A DNA stretch of 64,000 nucleotides. Source: Sphingomonas phyllosphaerae. GTDB taxonomy: Bacteria; Pseudomonadota; Alphaproteobacteria; Sphingomonadales; Sphingomonadaceae. Below are positions 44,197 through 55,822 of the stretch, piece by piece (positions within the stretch are counted from its first letter, which is position 1; every line of letters starts with the position of its first letter). Location of the stretch: assembly GCF_029623345.1 (NCBI RefSeq), contig NZ_JAPYKH010000001.1, forward strand, positions 62,001-126,000. The letters run 5' to 3'. Position numbers and translations under genes: made by a program. A model generated the notes under the pieces. That model made no database searches and was not told where the DNA came from. It saw only the letters and a list, made by a program, of their open reading frames with translations.

Positions 44197-45597
44197 ATGT
44201 CCACATTGTTTCGGCGCAAGCCGATCGCGATCGATCATCGCGGCGGCACCGTGCTCGCGCGCACCTTGTCCTGGCCGCACCTCGTCGCGCTTGGCGTCGG
44301 CGCGATTGTTGGCACCGGCATCCTGACGCTGATCGGCGTCGGCGCCGAGCGCGCCGGGCCCGCGGTAATCCTGTCGTTCGTGATCGCCGGCGCGATCTGC
44401 GCCTGCGCCGCGCTGGCCTATGCCGAGATGGCGACGATGATACCCGCGTCAGGCAGCGCCTATACCTACAGCTATGTCGTGCTGGGCGAGGTGATCGCCT
44501 GGGTGATCGGCTGGTCGCTCATCCTCGAATATTCTTTGGTGGTGTCGACCGTGGCGGTGGGCTGGTCGGGCTATGCCTCGGCGCTGCTCACTCCGCTCGG
44601 CTTCTCCGTCGGGCTGACACAGGGGCCGGCGCTGGGCGGCGTCGTCAACCTGCCCGCCGTGTTCATCATCGCCGTCGTGGCGGCGCTGCTGTCGCTCGGC
44701 ACCAAGGAGAGCGCGACGCTCAACGCGGTGCTGGTCGGGATCAAGCTGATCGCGCTGACGGTGTTCGTCGCGGTGGCGGTGCCGCATTTCGACGCCGCCC
44801 ATCTCGAACCCTTCATGCCCTACGGCTTCGCCAAGTCGGTGGGCGCGGACGGCGGCGAGCGCGGCGTGATGGCGGCGGCGGCGATCATCTTCTTCGCCTT
44901 CTACGGCTTCGACGCCATCTCGACCGCGGCGGAGGAGACCAAGGACCCGGGCCGCGACCTGTCGATCGGCATCGTCGGGTCGATGCTGGCGTGCGTGGTG
45001 ATCTACATGGGCGTGGCCGTCGCGGCGGTGGGCGCGCTCCACTTCACGCGCTTCGCCGATTCGCCCGAGCCGCTCGCGCTGATCCTGCGCGGCATCGGCC
45101 GGCCCGGCTTCGCCACCTTTCTCGCTGCCAGCGCGGTGATCGCGCTGCCGACGGTGCTGCTCGGGTTCCTGTTCGGGCAGAGCCGCATCTTCTTCGTGAT
45201 GGCGCGCGACGGGCTGCTGCCGCAGGCGCTCGCCAAGGTGTCGAAGCGGGGAACGCCGGTACGGATCACGATGCTGACCGCGGTGCTGGTCGCGGTGATC
45301 GCGGGAGTGATGCCGATCGACGCCATCGCCGCGCTCGCCAACGCCGGAACGCTCGCGGCGTTCGTCGCGGTATGCGTGTGCATGCTGGTCATGCGGCGGC
45401 GCGCGCCCGACGCGGAGCGGCGTTTCCGCACGCCGGCCGCACCGCTGGTGGGCGCGATCGGGGTGCTGGGCTGCGCCTATCTGTTCTTCAGCCTGCCGCA
45501 GCGCACGCAGCTCTACTTCCTACTCTGGAACCTGCTCGGGCTGGCGGTCTATCTGCTGTGGGGGCGGCACCGCGCGGCGATCGCGGCAGCGGCGTAG
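44197..45597 (+). CDS. APC family amino acid permease
   Basis: A 466-residue membrane protein with about 12-14 hydrophobic helices. SWPHLVALGVGAIVGTGILTLIGV and ALAYAEMATMIPASGSAYTYSYVVLGE are the helix 1 and 3 signatures of the amino acid-polyamine-organocation family, close to the cationic amino acid transporter (YfnA-like) group. FYGFDAISTAAEETKDP is the CAT-type loop. The substrate is unknown. It stands alone; a family-A repeat follows the stop. Confidence 0.9.
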   Translation: MSTLFRRKPIAIDHRGGTVLARTLSWPHLVALGVGAIVGTGILTLIGVGAERAGPAVILSFVIAGAICACAALAYAEMATMIPASGSAYTYSYVVLGEVIAWVIGWSLILEYSLVVSTVAVGWSGYASALLTPLGFSVGLTQGPALGGVVNLPAVFIIAVVAALLSLGTKESATLNAVLVGIKLIALTVFVAVAVPHFDAAHLEPFMPYGFAKSVGADGGERGVMAAAAIIFFAFYGFDAISTAAEETKDPGRDLSIGIVGSMLACVVIYMGVAVAAVGALHFTRFADSPEPLALILRGIGRPGFATFLAASAVIALPTVLLGFLFGQSRIFFVMARDGLLPQALAKVSKRGTPVRITMLTAVLVAVIAGVMPIDAIAALANAGTLAAFVAVCVCMLVMRRRAPDAERRFRTPAAPLVGAIGVLGCAYLFFSLPQRTQLYFLLWNLLGLAVYLLWGRHRAAIAAAA

Positions 45598-45659
45598 ATT
45601 TGTTCACGCGAAGACGCGACGACGCGAAGAAGGGGGAGAAGCGGAGGCTTCTTACCACT

Positions 45660-45753
45660 GCTGTTCCCCGGCGAAGGCCGGGGCCCAGTTGGGGAACGCT
45701 GGCGAAACACACTGCCGCTCCCCCGACTGCGCCCCGGCCTTCGCCGGGGCACT
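45660..45753. repeat. Paired inverted REP/BIME-like element, family A copy 2
   Basis: TTCCCCGGCGAAGGCCGGGG at 45663-45682 followed by CCCAGTTGGGGAAC, and the inverted GCCCCGGCCTTCGCCGGGGC at 45732-45751. It is the clearest of the three copies (others at 10325 and 36470). Confidence 0.8.
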
Positions 45754-45823
45754 ACACGCTGATCTCGTCGCGAGCAGCTCCCATGTCCCTCGGGATACTT
45801 GGGGCCCTGGCGTGAGTTGTCTC

Positions 45824-46372
45824 TCACATCCCGGCAGCGCCCGCGCTGCCCTGCAACTTGGTTGCCTCGGCGATGTGGCGCTTGACGATCGGCACCGCGG
45901 CCTTGGCCGAGGCTTTGAGCGGCGCCTTGTCGCCGCCCGACGCATAGCTCTGGTGCAGATCCAGCGCCGCCTGGTGCGCGGGCAGTTGCTTGCCGAGGTA
46001 CAGCCGGTCGATGTCGGCGGGCGAGGCGGCCTGCAACTCGTTGATCGAGGCGGTCGCGCCCGGGTCGAGCGCGGGTGGCGGCGGGTTCAGCCCCGCCTTG
46101 TGCGCCGCCTTCACCGTCGCCGCGGTGGTCTTCTGATGATGGTCGATCATCATCTGCGCGAATTTCTTCACGCCTGCGTTCTGCGACTTCTGCAAGACGA
46201 CCTGGCTCGAGTTGATCTCGTACAGGTCGCTCTTGCCCGCGGCGGCGACATAAGCGTCGGCGGTGGTCTTCGCCTCGGCCGGGGGCGGCGGCGGCGGGGT
46301 CTGCGCGCCGGCGATCGCCGGCGCAACGAACAGGGCGGCGCCGAGCAGCAGGCGGGTGGTGGCCATCATCAT
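45824..46372 (-). CDS. DUF4142 domain-containing exported protein
   Basis: A 182-residue periplasmic protein. The signal peptide MMMATTRLLLGAALFVAPAIAGAQ is followed by a Pro-rich spacer. The DUF4142 helical domain begins near residue 38 with YVAAAGKSDLYEINSSQVVL and contains KKFAQMMIDHHQKT, the family's His-His pair. DUF4142 resembles ferritin-like helical bundles and its genes are often part of general stress responses; both points are family knowledge, not shown here. Confidence 0.88.
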   Translation of the reverse strand: MMMATTRLLLGAALFVAPAIAGAQTPPPPPPAEAKTTADAYVAAAGKSDLYEINSSQVVLQKSQNAGVKKFAQMMIDHHQKTTAATVKAAHKAGLNPPPPALDPGATASINELQAASPADIDRLYLGKQLPAHQAALDLHQSYASGGDKAPLKASAKAAVPIVKRHIAEATKLQGSAGAAGM

Positions 46373-46451
46373 CGTCTCTCCCAGGTCAAGCTTCCGCGAG
46401 AGCGGCGCGCGCTCGGCAAAGTTCCGTTGTCAATCAGTAAGTTGCTTTCGA

Positions 46452-47720
46452 TTAGCCAGTTCGGTCGCGGGTCTCGGGCATGGCCAGCGCGTAGAGCGCC
46501 AGCCCGCCGCCGGCGATCGCCGCGAGCGTCAGGAAGGTCGGCGCATAGCCCGCGCCGACGATGATCGTCCCCGCCAGTGTCGCGCTCAGCGCCGCGCCGA
46601 GCCCCTGCGCGGTCGCCACCGCGCCCTGCGCGACGTTGAAGCGCCCGCTGCCGCGCGTCAGGTCGGCGATGACGATTGGGAAGAGCGCGCCGAAGATTCC
46701 CGCGCCGACGCCGTCGAGCGCCTGCACCGCCACCAGCCACCACGGGTCGCGCGACACGGTGTACAGCGCGCCACGCGCCGCCAGCACCGCGAACGCTGCC
46801 AGGAACAGCGGCTTGCGCCCCCAGGCATCGGCCTTGCGCCCGACCAGCAGCGCCATCGGCACCATCACCAGCTGCGCCGCGACGATGCAGGCGGCGGTGA
46901 GCGAGGTCGCCTGGTCCTTGCCCACGGTGCGCGCGAGCAACTGGCTCACCGAGGTCAGCATGGCGGCGTTGGCGAGATGGAACAGGAACGCGAGCGCGGC
47001 GAACAGCAGCAGCGCCTTCTGCTCGAGCAGCACGCGCCAGCCGGGCGCAGCCTCGCACTCGGCGGCCGTGTCATCGGGCGCGCAGTCGAGTCCGCGCGCG
47101 ACCTCGTCGTCGATTTGGCGCGAGTCGATCCGCAGCGCGGCGAAGACGCTCGCCACCGTCAGCCCCGCCATCAGGTAAAAGACGACCACCGGCCCGAAGC
47201 GCCACGCCAGCACCCCCGCCAGCGCGGCCGAGACCGCATTGCCGGCATGGTTGAACGCCTCGTTGCGTCCGACCCGTGCGGAAAAGGCGCGCGCGCCGAA
47301 CAGCCCCAAGGTGATCGCCGCGATCGCCGGCGCGAACAGCGCGCCGGCCGCGGCGGCGAGCGACTGGGTCACCACAACCGGCGCGAAGCCGTGGACGAAC
47401 GGCAGCGACACGCTGCCGAGCGTCACCACCAGCGCGGCGACGATGACGATCGCGGGCTTGCGCGTCGAGCGGTCGATCAGCCAGCCCGCCGGGGTTTGCG
47501 CGAGCAGGCCGACGATGCCGGCGATGGTGAGCACCAGCCCGGCGGTGGCCTCGTTCCACCCGTGCGTCGGCCCGCGCACCGCGACGAGATAGATGGCAAG
47601 ATACGGGCCGAGGCCGTCGCGTACGTCGGCGAGGAAGAAGTTGAGCGCATCGAGTGCGCGCCCGGGCGGGTGCGACGGTGCGGCGGGCGGGGCGGAACGG
47701 ACGGCGGCGAGCGTGGCCAT
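46452..47720 (-). CDS. MFS transporter
   Basis: A 422-residue protein with about 12 hydrophobic helices. LAQTPAGWLIDRSTRKPAIV is the helix 2-3 loop signature (GxLxDRxxRK-like), and LVGRKADAWGRKPLFL is its counterpart in the second half. DRTG is the C-terminus. The substrate class is not evident. It follows acnA on the same strand but after acnA's terminator, so it has its own promoter. Confidence 0.88.
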   Translation of the reverse strand: MATLAAVRSAPPAAPSHPPGRALDALNFFLADVRDGLGPYLAIYLVAVRGPTHGWNEATAGLVLTIAGIVGLLAQTPAGWLIDRSTRKPAIVIVAALVVTLGSVSLPFVHGFAPVVVTQSLAAAAGALFAPAIAAITLGLFGARAFSARVGRNEAFNHAGNAVSAALAGVLAWRFGPVVVFYLMAGLTVASVFAALRIDSRQIDDEVARGLDCAPDDTAAECEAAPGWRVLLEQKALLLFAALAFLFHLANAAMLTSVSQLLARTVGKDQATSLTAACIVAAQLVMVPMALLVGRKADAWGRKPLFLAAFAVLAARGALYTVSRDPWWLVAVQALDGVGAGIFGALFPIVIADLTRGSGRFNVAQGAVATAQGLGAALSATLAGTIIVGAGYAPTFLTLAAIAGGGLALYALAMPETRDRTG

Positions 47721-47896
47721 GCGATGCGGGCTCCGCGGGAGGGTTCGCGGGCAACGTTCGTTTACGAGGCACGATCCGACGGGTCGCGGGCTTGCGCTAG
47801 GTTAGGAGAGGGAAGTGATTGAGAAGGCGGGGCAAGTATTTTTGCGAACAGATCCTACCTGCTTGCGGGAAGGAACGGCTCACAGCTCTCGTCGCT

Positions 47897-47934
47897 AAAA
47901 AAAAAAGGGGAGGGCTCCTCGCGGAACCCTCCCC
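47897..47934 (-). terminator. Intrinsic terminator of acnA
   Basis: On the minus strand GGGGAGGG pairs with CCCTCCCC around a TTCCGCGAGGAG loop (47907-47934), followed immediately by ten T (complement of A10 at 47897-47906). Confidence 0.85.
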
Positions 47935-47960
47935 CTCTCATCCCGACGCTGACGCCAGGC

Positions 47961-50648
<2,688 letters not shown>

Positions 50649-50839
50649 GGGCAGCTGTCCTTCCTCGTGGGAGCCTCGCGCCCGCGGCGATGCGGCGCGG
50701 CCGCGTGCGCGCGGGTGCGGGCGAAACTCTCGATCGCCGCGGGCGATAGCAGCGGGGGCGCAAGCGGGGAAGGGTGGAACGGCACGCGCACGTAAGCGAT
50801 TGTGGCCGCGGGCGCGGGGCCGCCCGAAGGGGCAGGGGG

Positions 50840-51394
50840 ATGGCACGCAAGCTCAAGGTATTCCGCACCCCCGCCGGCTTCCACGACGCGTATGTCGCGG
50901 CGCCGAGTCGCAAGGCCGCGCTGGCCGCCTGGGGCGCCGACGCCGACCTGTTCGCGCGCGGCGTGGCGGAGGAGGTGACCGACGCGGCGCTGATGGAGGA
51001 GCCGCTGGCGCATCCGGGCGAGGTGGTGCGGCGCTCGCGCGGCAGCGCGGCGGAGCAACTCGCCGCGCTGCCGCCGGACCGGCCGAAGCGCGCGCGGGCG
51101 ACGGCGGAGGAGGAGGCGCCGCGGCGAACGACGGCGGCGCGGGCCAAGGCTGCGACGAAGCCGCCCGCGCCACGCCCGAGCCGCGCCGAGCTGGAGGCGG
51201 CCGAGGCGGCGCTGGAGCAGGAGGATGCGCGCCGCCGCGACGAGGACACAGCGCTGGCCAAGCGCCAGGCCGCGCTCGACCGCGAGCGACGCGAGGCGGG
51301 CCGGCGGCACGAGCGCGAGCGGGCAAGGCTGGACGCCGCGCGCGCGCGGGCGGCGGTGGCCTATGCGGCGGCGGTGGAGCAGTGGCGGCGGTAG
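50840..51394 (+). CDS. Ala/Arg/Glu-rich helical protein of unknown function
   Basis: A 184-residue protein beginning [34 protein letters not shown], a folded N-terminal region of about 60 residues that recurs in sphingomonad proteins often labelled TolA-like. The remaining 120 residues are a charged coiled-coil. No membrane segment is present, so the TolA label is not justified. Function unknown. It is divergent from acnA. Confidence 0.75.
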   Translation: MARKLKVFRTPAGFHDAYVAAPSRKAALAAWGADADLFARGVAEEVTDAALMEEPLAHPGEVVRRSRGSAAEQLAALPPDRPKRARATAEEEAPRRTTAARAKAATKPPAPRPSRAELEAAEAALEQEDARRRDEDTALAKRQAALDRERREAGRRHERERARLDAARARAAVAYAAAVEQWRR

Positions 51395-51419
51395 GATCGG
51401 CGGCCGGGCCACCCCACCT

Positions 51420-51535
51420 CCGTTCGTTTCGAGTAGCTGTCGAGCCTGCCGAGACGGCGTATCGAGAAGGCGCCGCGGGCGGCGCGCTCTCGATACGCGC
51501 TCTCGGCAGGCTCGATCGCCATTCGAGCCGAACGG
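51420..51535. repeat. Long imperfect inverted repeat upstream of xseB
   Basis: The arms CCGTTCGTTTCGAG...GAGCCTGCCGAGA...GTATCGAGA (51420-51468) and TCTCGATAC...TCTCGGCAGGCTC...CGAGCCGAACGG (51487-51535) pair along nearly 50 bases each. It fills most of the gap between the helical-protein gene and xseB. Confidence 0.75.
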
Positions 51536-51617
51536 AAAGGGGAGAGGCCGCCGCAGCGCCACGCCGCACCACCCCCATCGCCTTGACCCGGAGCACCCCC
51601 CATCGCATAGCCGGCTG

Positions 51618-51857
51618 ATGGAGCAGGACATCGAGACGCTGTCGTTCGAGGCCGGCCTTCGCGAGCTGGAGGCGATCGTTGCCCGGCTCGAGTCGGGCGA
51701 TACCCCGCTGGAGGAGGCGATCCGGCTCTACGAGCGCGGCAGCGCGCTGCGCCAGCGCTGCGCCGACCGGCTCGACGCCGCGCAGGCGCGGATCGAGGCG
51801 ATCCGGCTCGGCGCCGACGGCCGCCCCGCCGCCACCGAGCCCTTCGCCGCGGGATGA
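51618..51857 (+). CDS. xseB: Exodeoxyribonuclease VII small subunit
   Basis: A 79-residue helical protein. SFEAGLRELEAIVARLESGDTPLEEAIRLYERGSALRQ is the conserved XseB region. With XseA it cuts single-stranded DNA. Its ATG is followed by the ispA ATG overlapping its stop (ATGA), the usual xseB-ispA arrangement. Confidence 0.93.
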   Translation: MEQDIETLSFEAGLRELEAIVARLESGDTPLEEAIRLYERGSALRQRCADRLDAAQARIEAIRLGADGRPAATEPFAAG

Positions 51858-52762
51858 CCATCACCGCCACCGCGTCGCCCCGGTTGCAGGCCGCGCTCAA
51901 GGAAGTGGCGGCCGAGATGGACCGTCGCTTCGACGCGCTGCTTCCGGTCCCCGACGATCCCCGCGCCGATTTGTACCGCGCAATGCGCCACGCCACGATC
52001 GGCGGGGGCAAAAGGCTGCGGCCGCTGCTGGTGTTCGCCACCGCGCGGCTGTTCGACGTGGCGCGCGACGCGGCGGCGCGCGCCGCGGTCGCGCTCGAAG
52101 CGATCCACGCTTATTCGCTGATCCACGACGATCTGCCCGCGATGGACGACGACGACATGCGCCACGGCAAGGCGACCGTGCACAAGGCGTTCGACGAGGC
52201 CACCGCGATCCTCGCGGGGGACTGCCTCCATGCGCTCGCCTTCGAGGTGCTCGCCGATCGCGCCACCCATGCCGACCCGTTCGTCCGCGCCGAGCTGGTC
52301 GCCGATCTCGCGCGCGCCTCTGGCCCGAGCGGGATGGCGGGTGGGCAGGCGATGGACCTCAAGGCCGGCGGCGCCGCCTTCGACCTGAACACCGTCACCC
52401 GCCTGCAGCAGATGAAGACCGGGGCGCTGATCGGCGCGGCGGTGGAGGCGGGCGCGATCCTCGGCCGCGTCCCGCCTGATGGGCGCCGACACCTGCGCGG
52501 CTATGCGCACGACCTCGGCCTCGCCTTCCAGATCGTCGACGACCTGCTCGACGTCGAGGGCGACGAGCAGCTCGCCGGCAAGAAGCTGCGCAAGGATGGC
52601 GAGGCGGGAAAGGAGACCTTCGTCTCGCTGCTCGGCGTCGAGCGCGCCAGGCAGCAGTCGCAGATGCTGGTCGACCAGGCGATCGACCACCTGCGCAGCT
52701 ATGGGGACGAGGCCGAGCTGCTCCGCGCGATCGCGCGCTTCGTCACCGAGCGGCGCGGGTGA
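51854..52762 (+). CDS. ispA: Polyprenyl synthetase (farnesyl/geranyl diphosphate synthase)
   Basis: A 302-residue all-helical prenyltransferase. The first Asp-rich motif is HDDLPAMDDDDMRHG and the second DDLLDVEGD; GGGKRLRPLL binds isopentenyl diphosphate. The length and motif spacing fit farnesyl diphosphate synthase, which feeds undecaprenyl, quinone and carotenoid/hopanoid synthesis. It overlaps xseB by 4 bases and its stop overlaps a possible GTG start of coaD. Confidence 0.94.
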   Translation: MTITATASPRLQAALKEVAAEMDRRFDALLPVPDDPRADLYRAMRHATIGGGKRLRPLLVFATARLFDVARDAAARAAVALEAIHAYSLIHDDLPAMDDDDMRHGKATVHKAFDEATAILAGDCLHALAFEVLADRATHADPFVRAELVADLARASGPSGMAGGQAMDLKAGGAAFDLNTVTRLQQMKTGALIGAAVEAGAILGRVPPDGRRHLRGYAHDLGLAFQIVDDLLDVEGDEQLAGKKLRKDGEAGKETFVSLLGVERARQQSQMLVDQAIDHLRSYGDEAELLRAIARFVTERRG

Positions 52763-52767
52763 GCGGC

Positions 52768-53274
52768 ATGAGCGCGCGCGTCGGCGTCTACCCGGGCACG
52801 TTCGACCCGATCACGCTCGGCCACATGGACATCATCCGCCGCGGCGCCAAACTGGTCGACCGGCTGGTGATCGGCGTCACCACCAATCCCAGCAAGTCGC
52901 CGATGTTCAGCGTCGCCGAGCGCATGGCGATGGTACAGCGCGAGGTCGCCGCGATCGGCGGCGAGATCCACGTGGTGGAGTTCGACTCGCTGCTGATGGA
53001 TTTCGCCGAGCGCGAGGGCGCGACGATGATCGTGCGCGGCCTGCGCGCCGTCGCCGACTTCGAGTATGAATATCAGATGGCGGGGATGAACCAGCAGCTC
53101 AACGACCGGATCGAGACCGTCTTCCTGATGGCCGACGTCGGGCTGCAGCCGATCGCCTCCAAGCTGGTCAAGGAGATTGCGCTGTTCGGCGGCGACATCC
53201 GCAAGTTCGTCACCGCATCGGTGTGCCAGGAGGTGGTCGAGCGGGTCGCGCTGGTCGGGCGGCGCGGGGGCTGA
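52768..53274 (+). CDS. coaD: Phosphopantetheine adenylyltransferase
   Basis: A 168-residue nucleotidyltransferase in coenzyme A synthesis. GVYPGTFDPITLGHMDIIRR has the ATP-binding TxGH motif. VRGLRAVADFEYEYQMAGMNQ and SSx-type switch residues (IASKLVKEIALFGGD) match the family. The ATG at 52768 is chosen; a GTG at 52759 overlapping ispA is an alternative start. Confidence 0.95.
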   Translation: MSARVGVYPGTFDPITLGHMDIIRRGAKLVDRLVIGVTTNPSKSPMFSVAERMAMVQREVAAIGGEIHVVEFDSLLMDFAEREGATMIVRGLRAVADFEYEYQMAGMNQQLNDRIETVFLMADVGLQPIASKLVKEIALFGGDIRKFVTASVCQEVVERVALVGRRGG

Positions 53275-53284
53275 GCGGAGGGGC

Positions 53285-53368
53285 GGCCGTGGAAGGAACG
53301 GCCGTCTTCTCCTTCCGTCATGCCGCTCTCTTCTTCCGTCATCCCGGACCAAGTTCGGGATGACGGAA
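53285..53368. terminator. Stem-loops after coaD
   Basis: GGCCGT/ACGGCC (53285-53303) is followed by GTCTTCTCCTT, a plausible terminator. A second perfect 13-bp stem TTCCGTCATCCCG/CGGGATGACGGAA (53334-53368) follows and belongs to the dispersed GTCATCCCG repeat type. Confidence 0.6.
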
Positions 53369-53498
53369 GGTAAAAGCATGGAGAGGCGGTTCACCGCACC
53401 CGTCAGCAGCCGCATCGCCCCCCCATTCAGTTTGGCGCAAGCGTCAATCTGGTCTAGACGCGGCCGCTGACACTCTCCCGACAGATCCGAAAGCACCG

Positions 53499-54233
53499 AT
53501 GCGCCCGTCCGCCCTCCTGTCCGCCCTCTTCACCGCCGCCGTGCTCACCGCCGCCCCCGTCGCGGCGCAGGAGCGGCTCGCGCCGCCGCCGCTCGGCGAC
53601 AAGACCAACATCTGGCTGCTCGATCTCTCCACCGGGGGCCGCGTCGAGATCGCGCTGCGCCCCGACGTCGCGCCCAAGATGGTCGAGCGGATCAAGCAGC
53701 TCACGCGCCAGCATTTCTACGACGGTCTCGTGTTCCACCGCGTGATCGATGGCTTCATGGCGCAGGGCGGCGACCCCAAGGGCGACGGCACCGGCGGCAG
53801 CTCGCTCCCCGATTTGCCCGCCGAGTTCAACTATCTGCCGCACGTGCGCGGCTCGGTCGCCGCCGCGCGCGCCGAGAAAGAGGACAGTGCGAACAGCCAG
53901 TTCTACATCGTCTTCCAGCCGCGCTTCTCGCTCGACAAGAAATACACCGTGTTCGGCCGCGTCATGTCGGGGATGAACTACGTCGACGCGATCGAGCGCG
54001 GCGAGCCGCCGGCGAACCCGTCGCGGATCGTCCACGCCTATATCGCCTCGGACAACCCGCCGGCGTACCAGCCGCTGCCCGCCGCCGCGCCGGCCACGCT
54101 GCCCACGCTGCCGGGCACCACGCCGACGCTGCCGGGGACGGGGCCGGGGACAGGGCAGGACGCGACGACGACGACGCCCGCGGTCAGGACCGCCCCGGCG
54201 CCGCGCGCCAAGTCGGCGCCGCGCCGCCGCTGA
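53499..54233 (+). CDS. Periplasmic cyclophilin-type peptidyl-prolyl isomerase
   Basis: A 244-residue exported isomerase. The signal peptide ends at APVAAQ (about residue 24). The cyclophilin domain has [22 protein letters not shown], with the catalytic Arg in FHRVI, and [23 protein letters not shown]. The region NLPAEFNY... and the tail after about residue 190 ([16 protein letters not shown]) are low complexity and probably disordered. It accelerates folding of secreted proteins. Confidence 0.92.
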   Translation: MRPSALLSALFTAAVLTAAPVAAQERLAPPPLGDKTNIWLLDLSTGGRVEIALRPDVAPKMVERIKQLTRQHFYDGLVFHRVIDGFMAQGGDPKGDGTGGSSLPDLPAEFNYLPHVRGSVAAARAEKEDSANSQFYIVFQPRFSLDKKYTVFGRVMSGMNYVDAIERGEPPANPSRIVHAYIASDNPPAYQPLPAAAPATLPTLPGTTPTLPGTGPGTGQDATTTTPAVRTAPAPRAKSAPRRR

Positions 54234-54252
54234 GCCGGCGCGCGCGACGCCG

Positions 54253-55278
54253 ATGAACGTCGACCTCTTCGACTTCGACCTGCCGCCCGAGCGGATCGCG
54301 CTGCGCCCGGCGAGCCCGCGCGACGCCGCGCGGCTGCTCGTGGTGCGCGGCGACGGGCTCGACGACCGCAGCGTCGCCGACCTGCCCGAGGTTCTGCGCG
54401 CGGGCGACCTGCTCGTCTTCAACGACACGCGCGTGATCCCCGCGCAGCTCGAGGGCATGCGCGGCAACGCGCGCATCGGCGCGACGCTGCACAAGCGCGA
54501 GGGATCGCGGCGCTGGCGCGCCTTCGTGCGCAATGCCAAGCGGCTGCGCGACGGCGATGCGATCGACTTCGGCGCGGGCGTGCACGCCAGCGCGAGCGAC
54601 CGCGGCGAAGACGGCAGCTGGGCGCTCGACTTCGCGGGCGACGAGCCGGTCGAGCTGCTGCTCGAACGCGCCGGGCGAATGCCGCTGCCGCCCTATATCG
54701 CGGGCAAGCGCGCCGCCGACGCGCGTGACGCCGACGATTACCAGACGATGTTCGCCGCCGAGCCCGGCGCGGTGGCGGCGCCCACCGCGGCGCTGCACTT
54801 CACGCCCGGGCTGCTCGAACGGCTCGCCGCGGCCGGCGTGGAGCATGCCACGCTGACGCTCCACGTCGGCGCAGGCACCTTCCTGCCGGTCAAGGCGGAC
54901 GACACCGCCGACCATAAGATGCATGCCGAATGGGGCCGCATCGACCAGGCCACCGCGGACCGGCTCAACGCAGCGCGCGCGCGCGGCGGGCGCGTGATCG
55001 CGGTGGGCACCACCTCGCTGCGGCTGATCGAGAGTGCCGCGGGGGAGGACGGGATCGTCCGCCCGTTCGAGGGCGACACCGCGATCTTCATCACGCCGGG
55101 CTATCGCTTCCGCGGCATCGACGGGCTGATGACCAACTTCCATCTGCCGCGCTCGACCCTGTTCATGCTGGTCTCGGCGCTGATCGGGCTGGAGCGGATG
55201 CAGGCGGCTTACGCGCACGCGATCGCGCAGGGGTATCGCTTCTACAGCTACGGGGACGGGTCGCTGCTGCTGCCATAG
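54253..55278 (+). CDS. queA: tRNA preQ1(34) S-adenosylmethionine ribosyltransferase-isomerase
   Basis: A 341-residue enzyme that adds the epoxycyclopentanediol precursor to preQ1 in tRNA. The start ATG ([20 protein letters not shown]) and [17 protein letters not shown] are diagnostic, with [26 protein letters not shown] and [19 protein letters not shown] near the end. It is often followed by tgt, but here it is followed by a 544-bp gap and a convergent malic enzyme gene. Confidence 0.96.
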   Translation: MNVDLFDFDLPPERIALRPASPRDAARLLVVRGDGLDDRSVADLPEVLRAGDLLVFNDTRVIPAQLEGMRGNARIGATLHKREGSRRWRAFVRNAKRLRDGDAIDFGAGVHASASDRGEDGSWALDFAGDEPVELLLERAGRMPLPPYIAGKRAADARDADDYQTMFAAEPGAVAAPTAALHFTPGLLERLAAAGVEHATLTLHVGAGTFLPVKADDTADHKMHAEWGRIDQATADRLNAARARGGRVIAVGTTSLRLIESAAGEDGIVRPFEGDTAIFITPGYRFRGIDGLMTNFHLPRSTLFMLVSALIGLERMQAAYAHAIAQGYRFYSYGDGSLLLP

Positions 55279-55822
55279 CGGCAAGCCGTGACGCGCCGGC
55301 GTGCGCAGGGGCAGGTTCGAGAGTAGAGGAAGGGCGGCGCCTGACGCTATCGGCGGCAGCGGGCTGTCCTACGCCGGTAGCCGTGTGGCAGAAACATCGA
55401 CGCTCTGTCTCATCGCCGGCGCGTGCGTCGGCGCCCGGTACCATGACAATCGCCGCGCGCGTCGCCGCAAACGCGTCAGCGACTCAACATTCGCAACATT
55501 CGCCTGCGGCCGCGACCCGGGCGACGCGGGCGAAAGGCTGCGGCGGCAGACCCTTGATGTGTGTGTTCGGTCGCAAGCGCGACTGCGCGAACGTTGAGTC
55601 ATGTTGGAGCGTCGCGAGCCGATCGGGCGCGAATGTTGAGTCATGTTGGAGCCGGGCGCACCGATCCGGCGCGAACCTTGAGTCGCCTCGACGCGTCGCG
55701 CCCCCACCGACCGGCACCGCTAACTGGATCGCGCCAGCACCGGTCTCCCGGCGCTCGAGCATGATCGACGGGCCTCGCCTGAGGCTTCACCACCGGCGCG
55801 TCCCGCGCCCCGGCATCGCGCC
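55279..55822. other. Convergent gap between queA and maeB holding a phased repeat array
   Basis: No convincing gene. An ordered set of GCGAA-N2-TTGAGTC motifs lies at 55587, 55629 and 55671 with a 42-bp period and an inverted copy at 55481. The rest is GC-rich sequence without recognised signals. Confidence 0.6.
55585..55684. repeat. 42-bp direct repeat, two full copies and one partial
   Basis: Units start with GCGCGAA at 55585, 55627 and 55669. Each has GCGAA[CA][GC]TTGAGTC (three variants: GCGAACGTTGAGTC, GCGAATGTTGAGTC, GCGAACCTTGAGTC). The first two also share ATGTTGGAGC immediately after. The third unit diverges after TTGAGTC. The inverted GACTCAACATTCGC at 55481-55494 matches the second unit exactly over 14 bases. 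Confidence 0.8.

Noticed and set aside
55585..55684. CRISPR array
   Set aside because: The 42-bp units are contiguous with no unique spacers, only two and a half copies, and no cas genes nearby.
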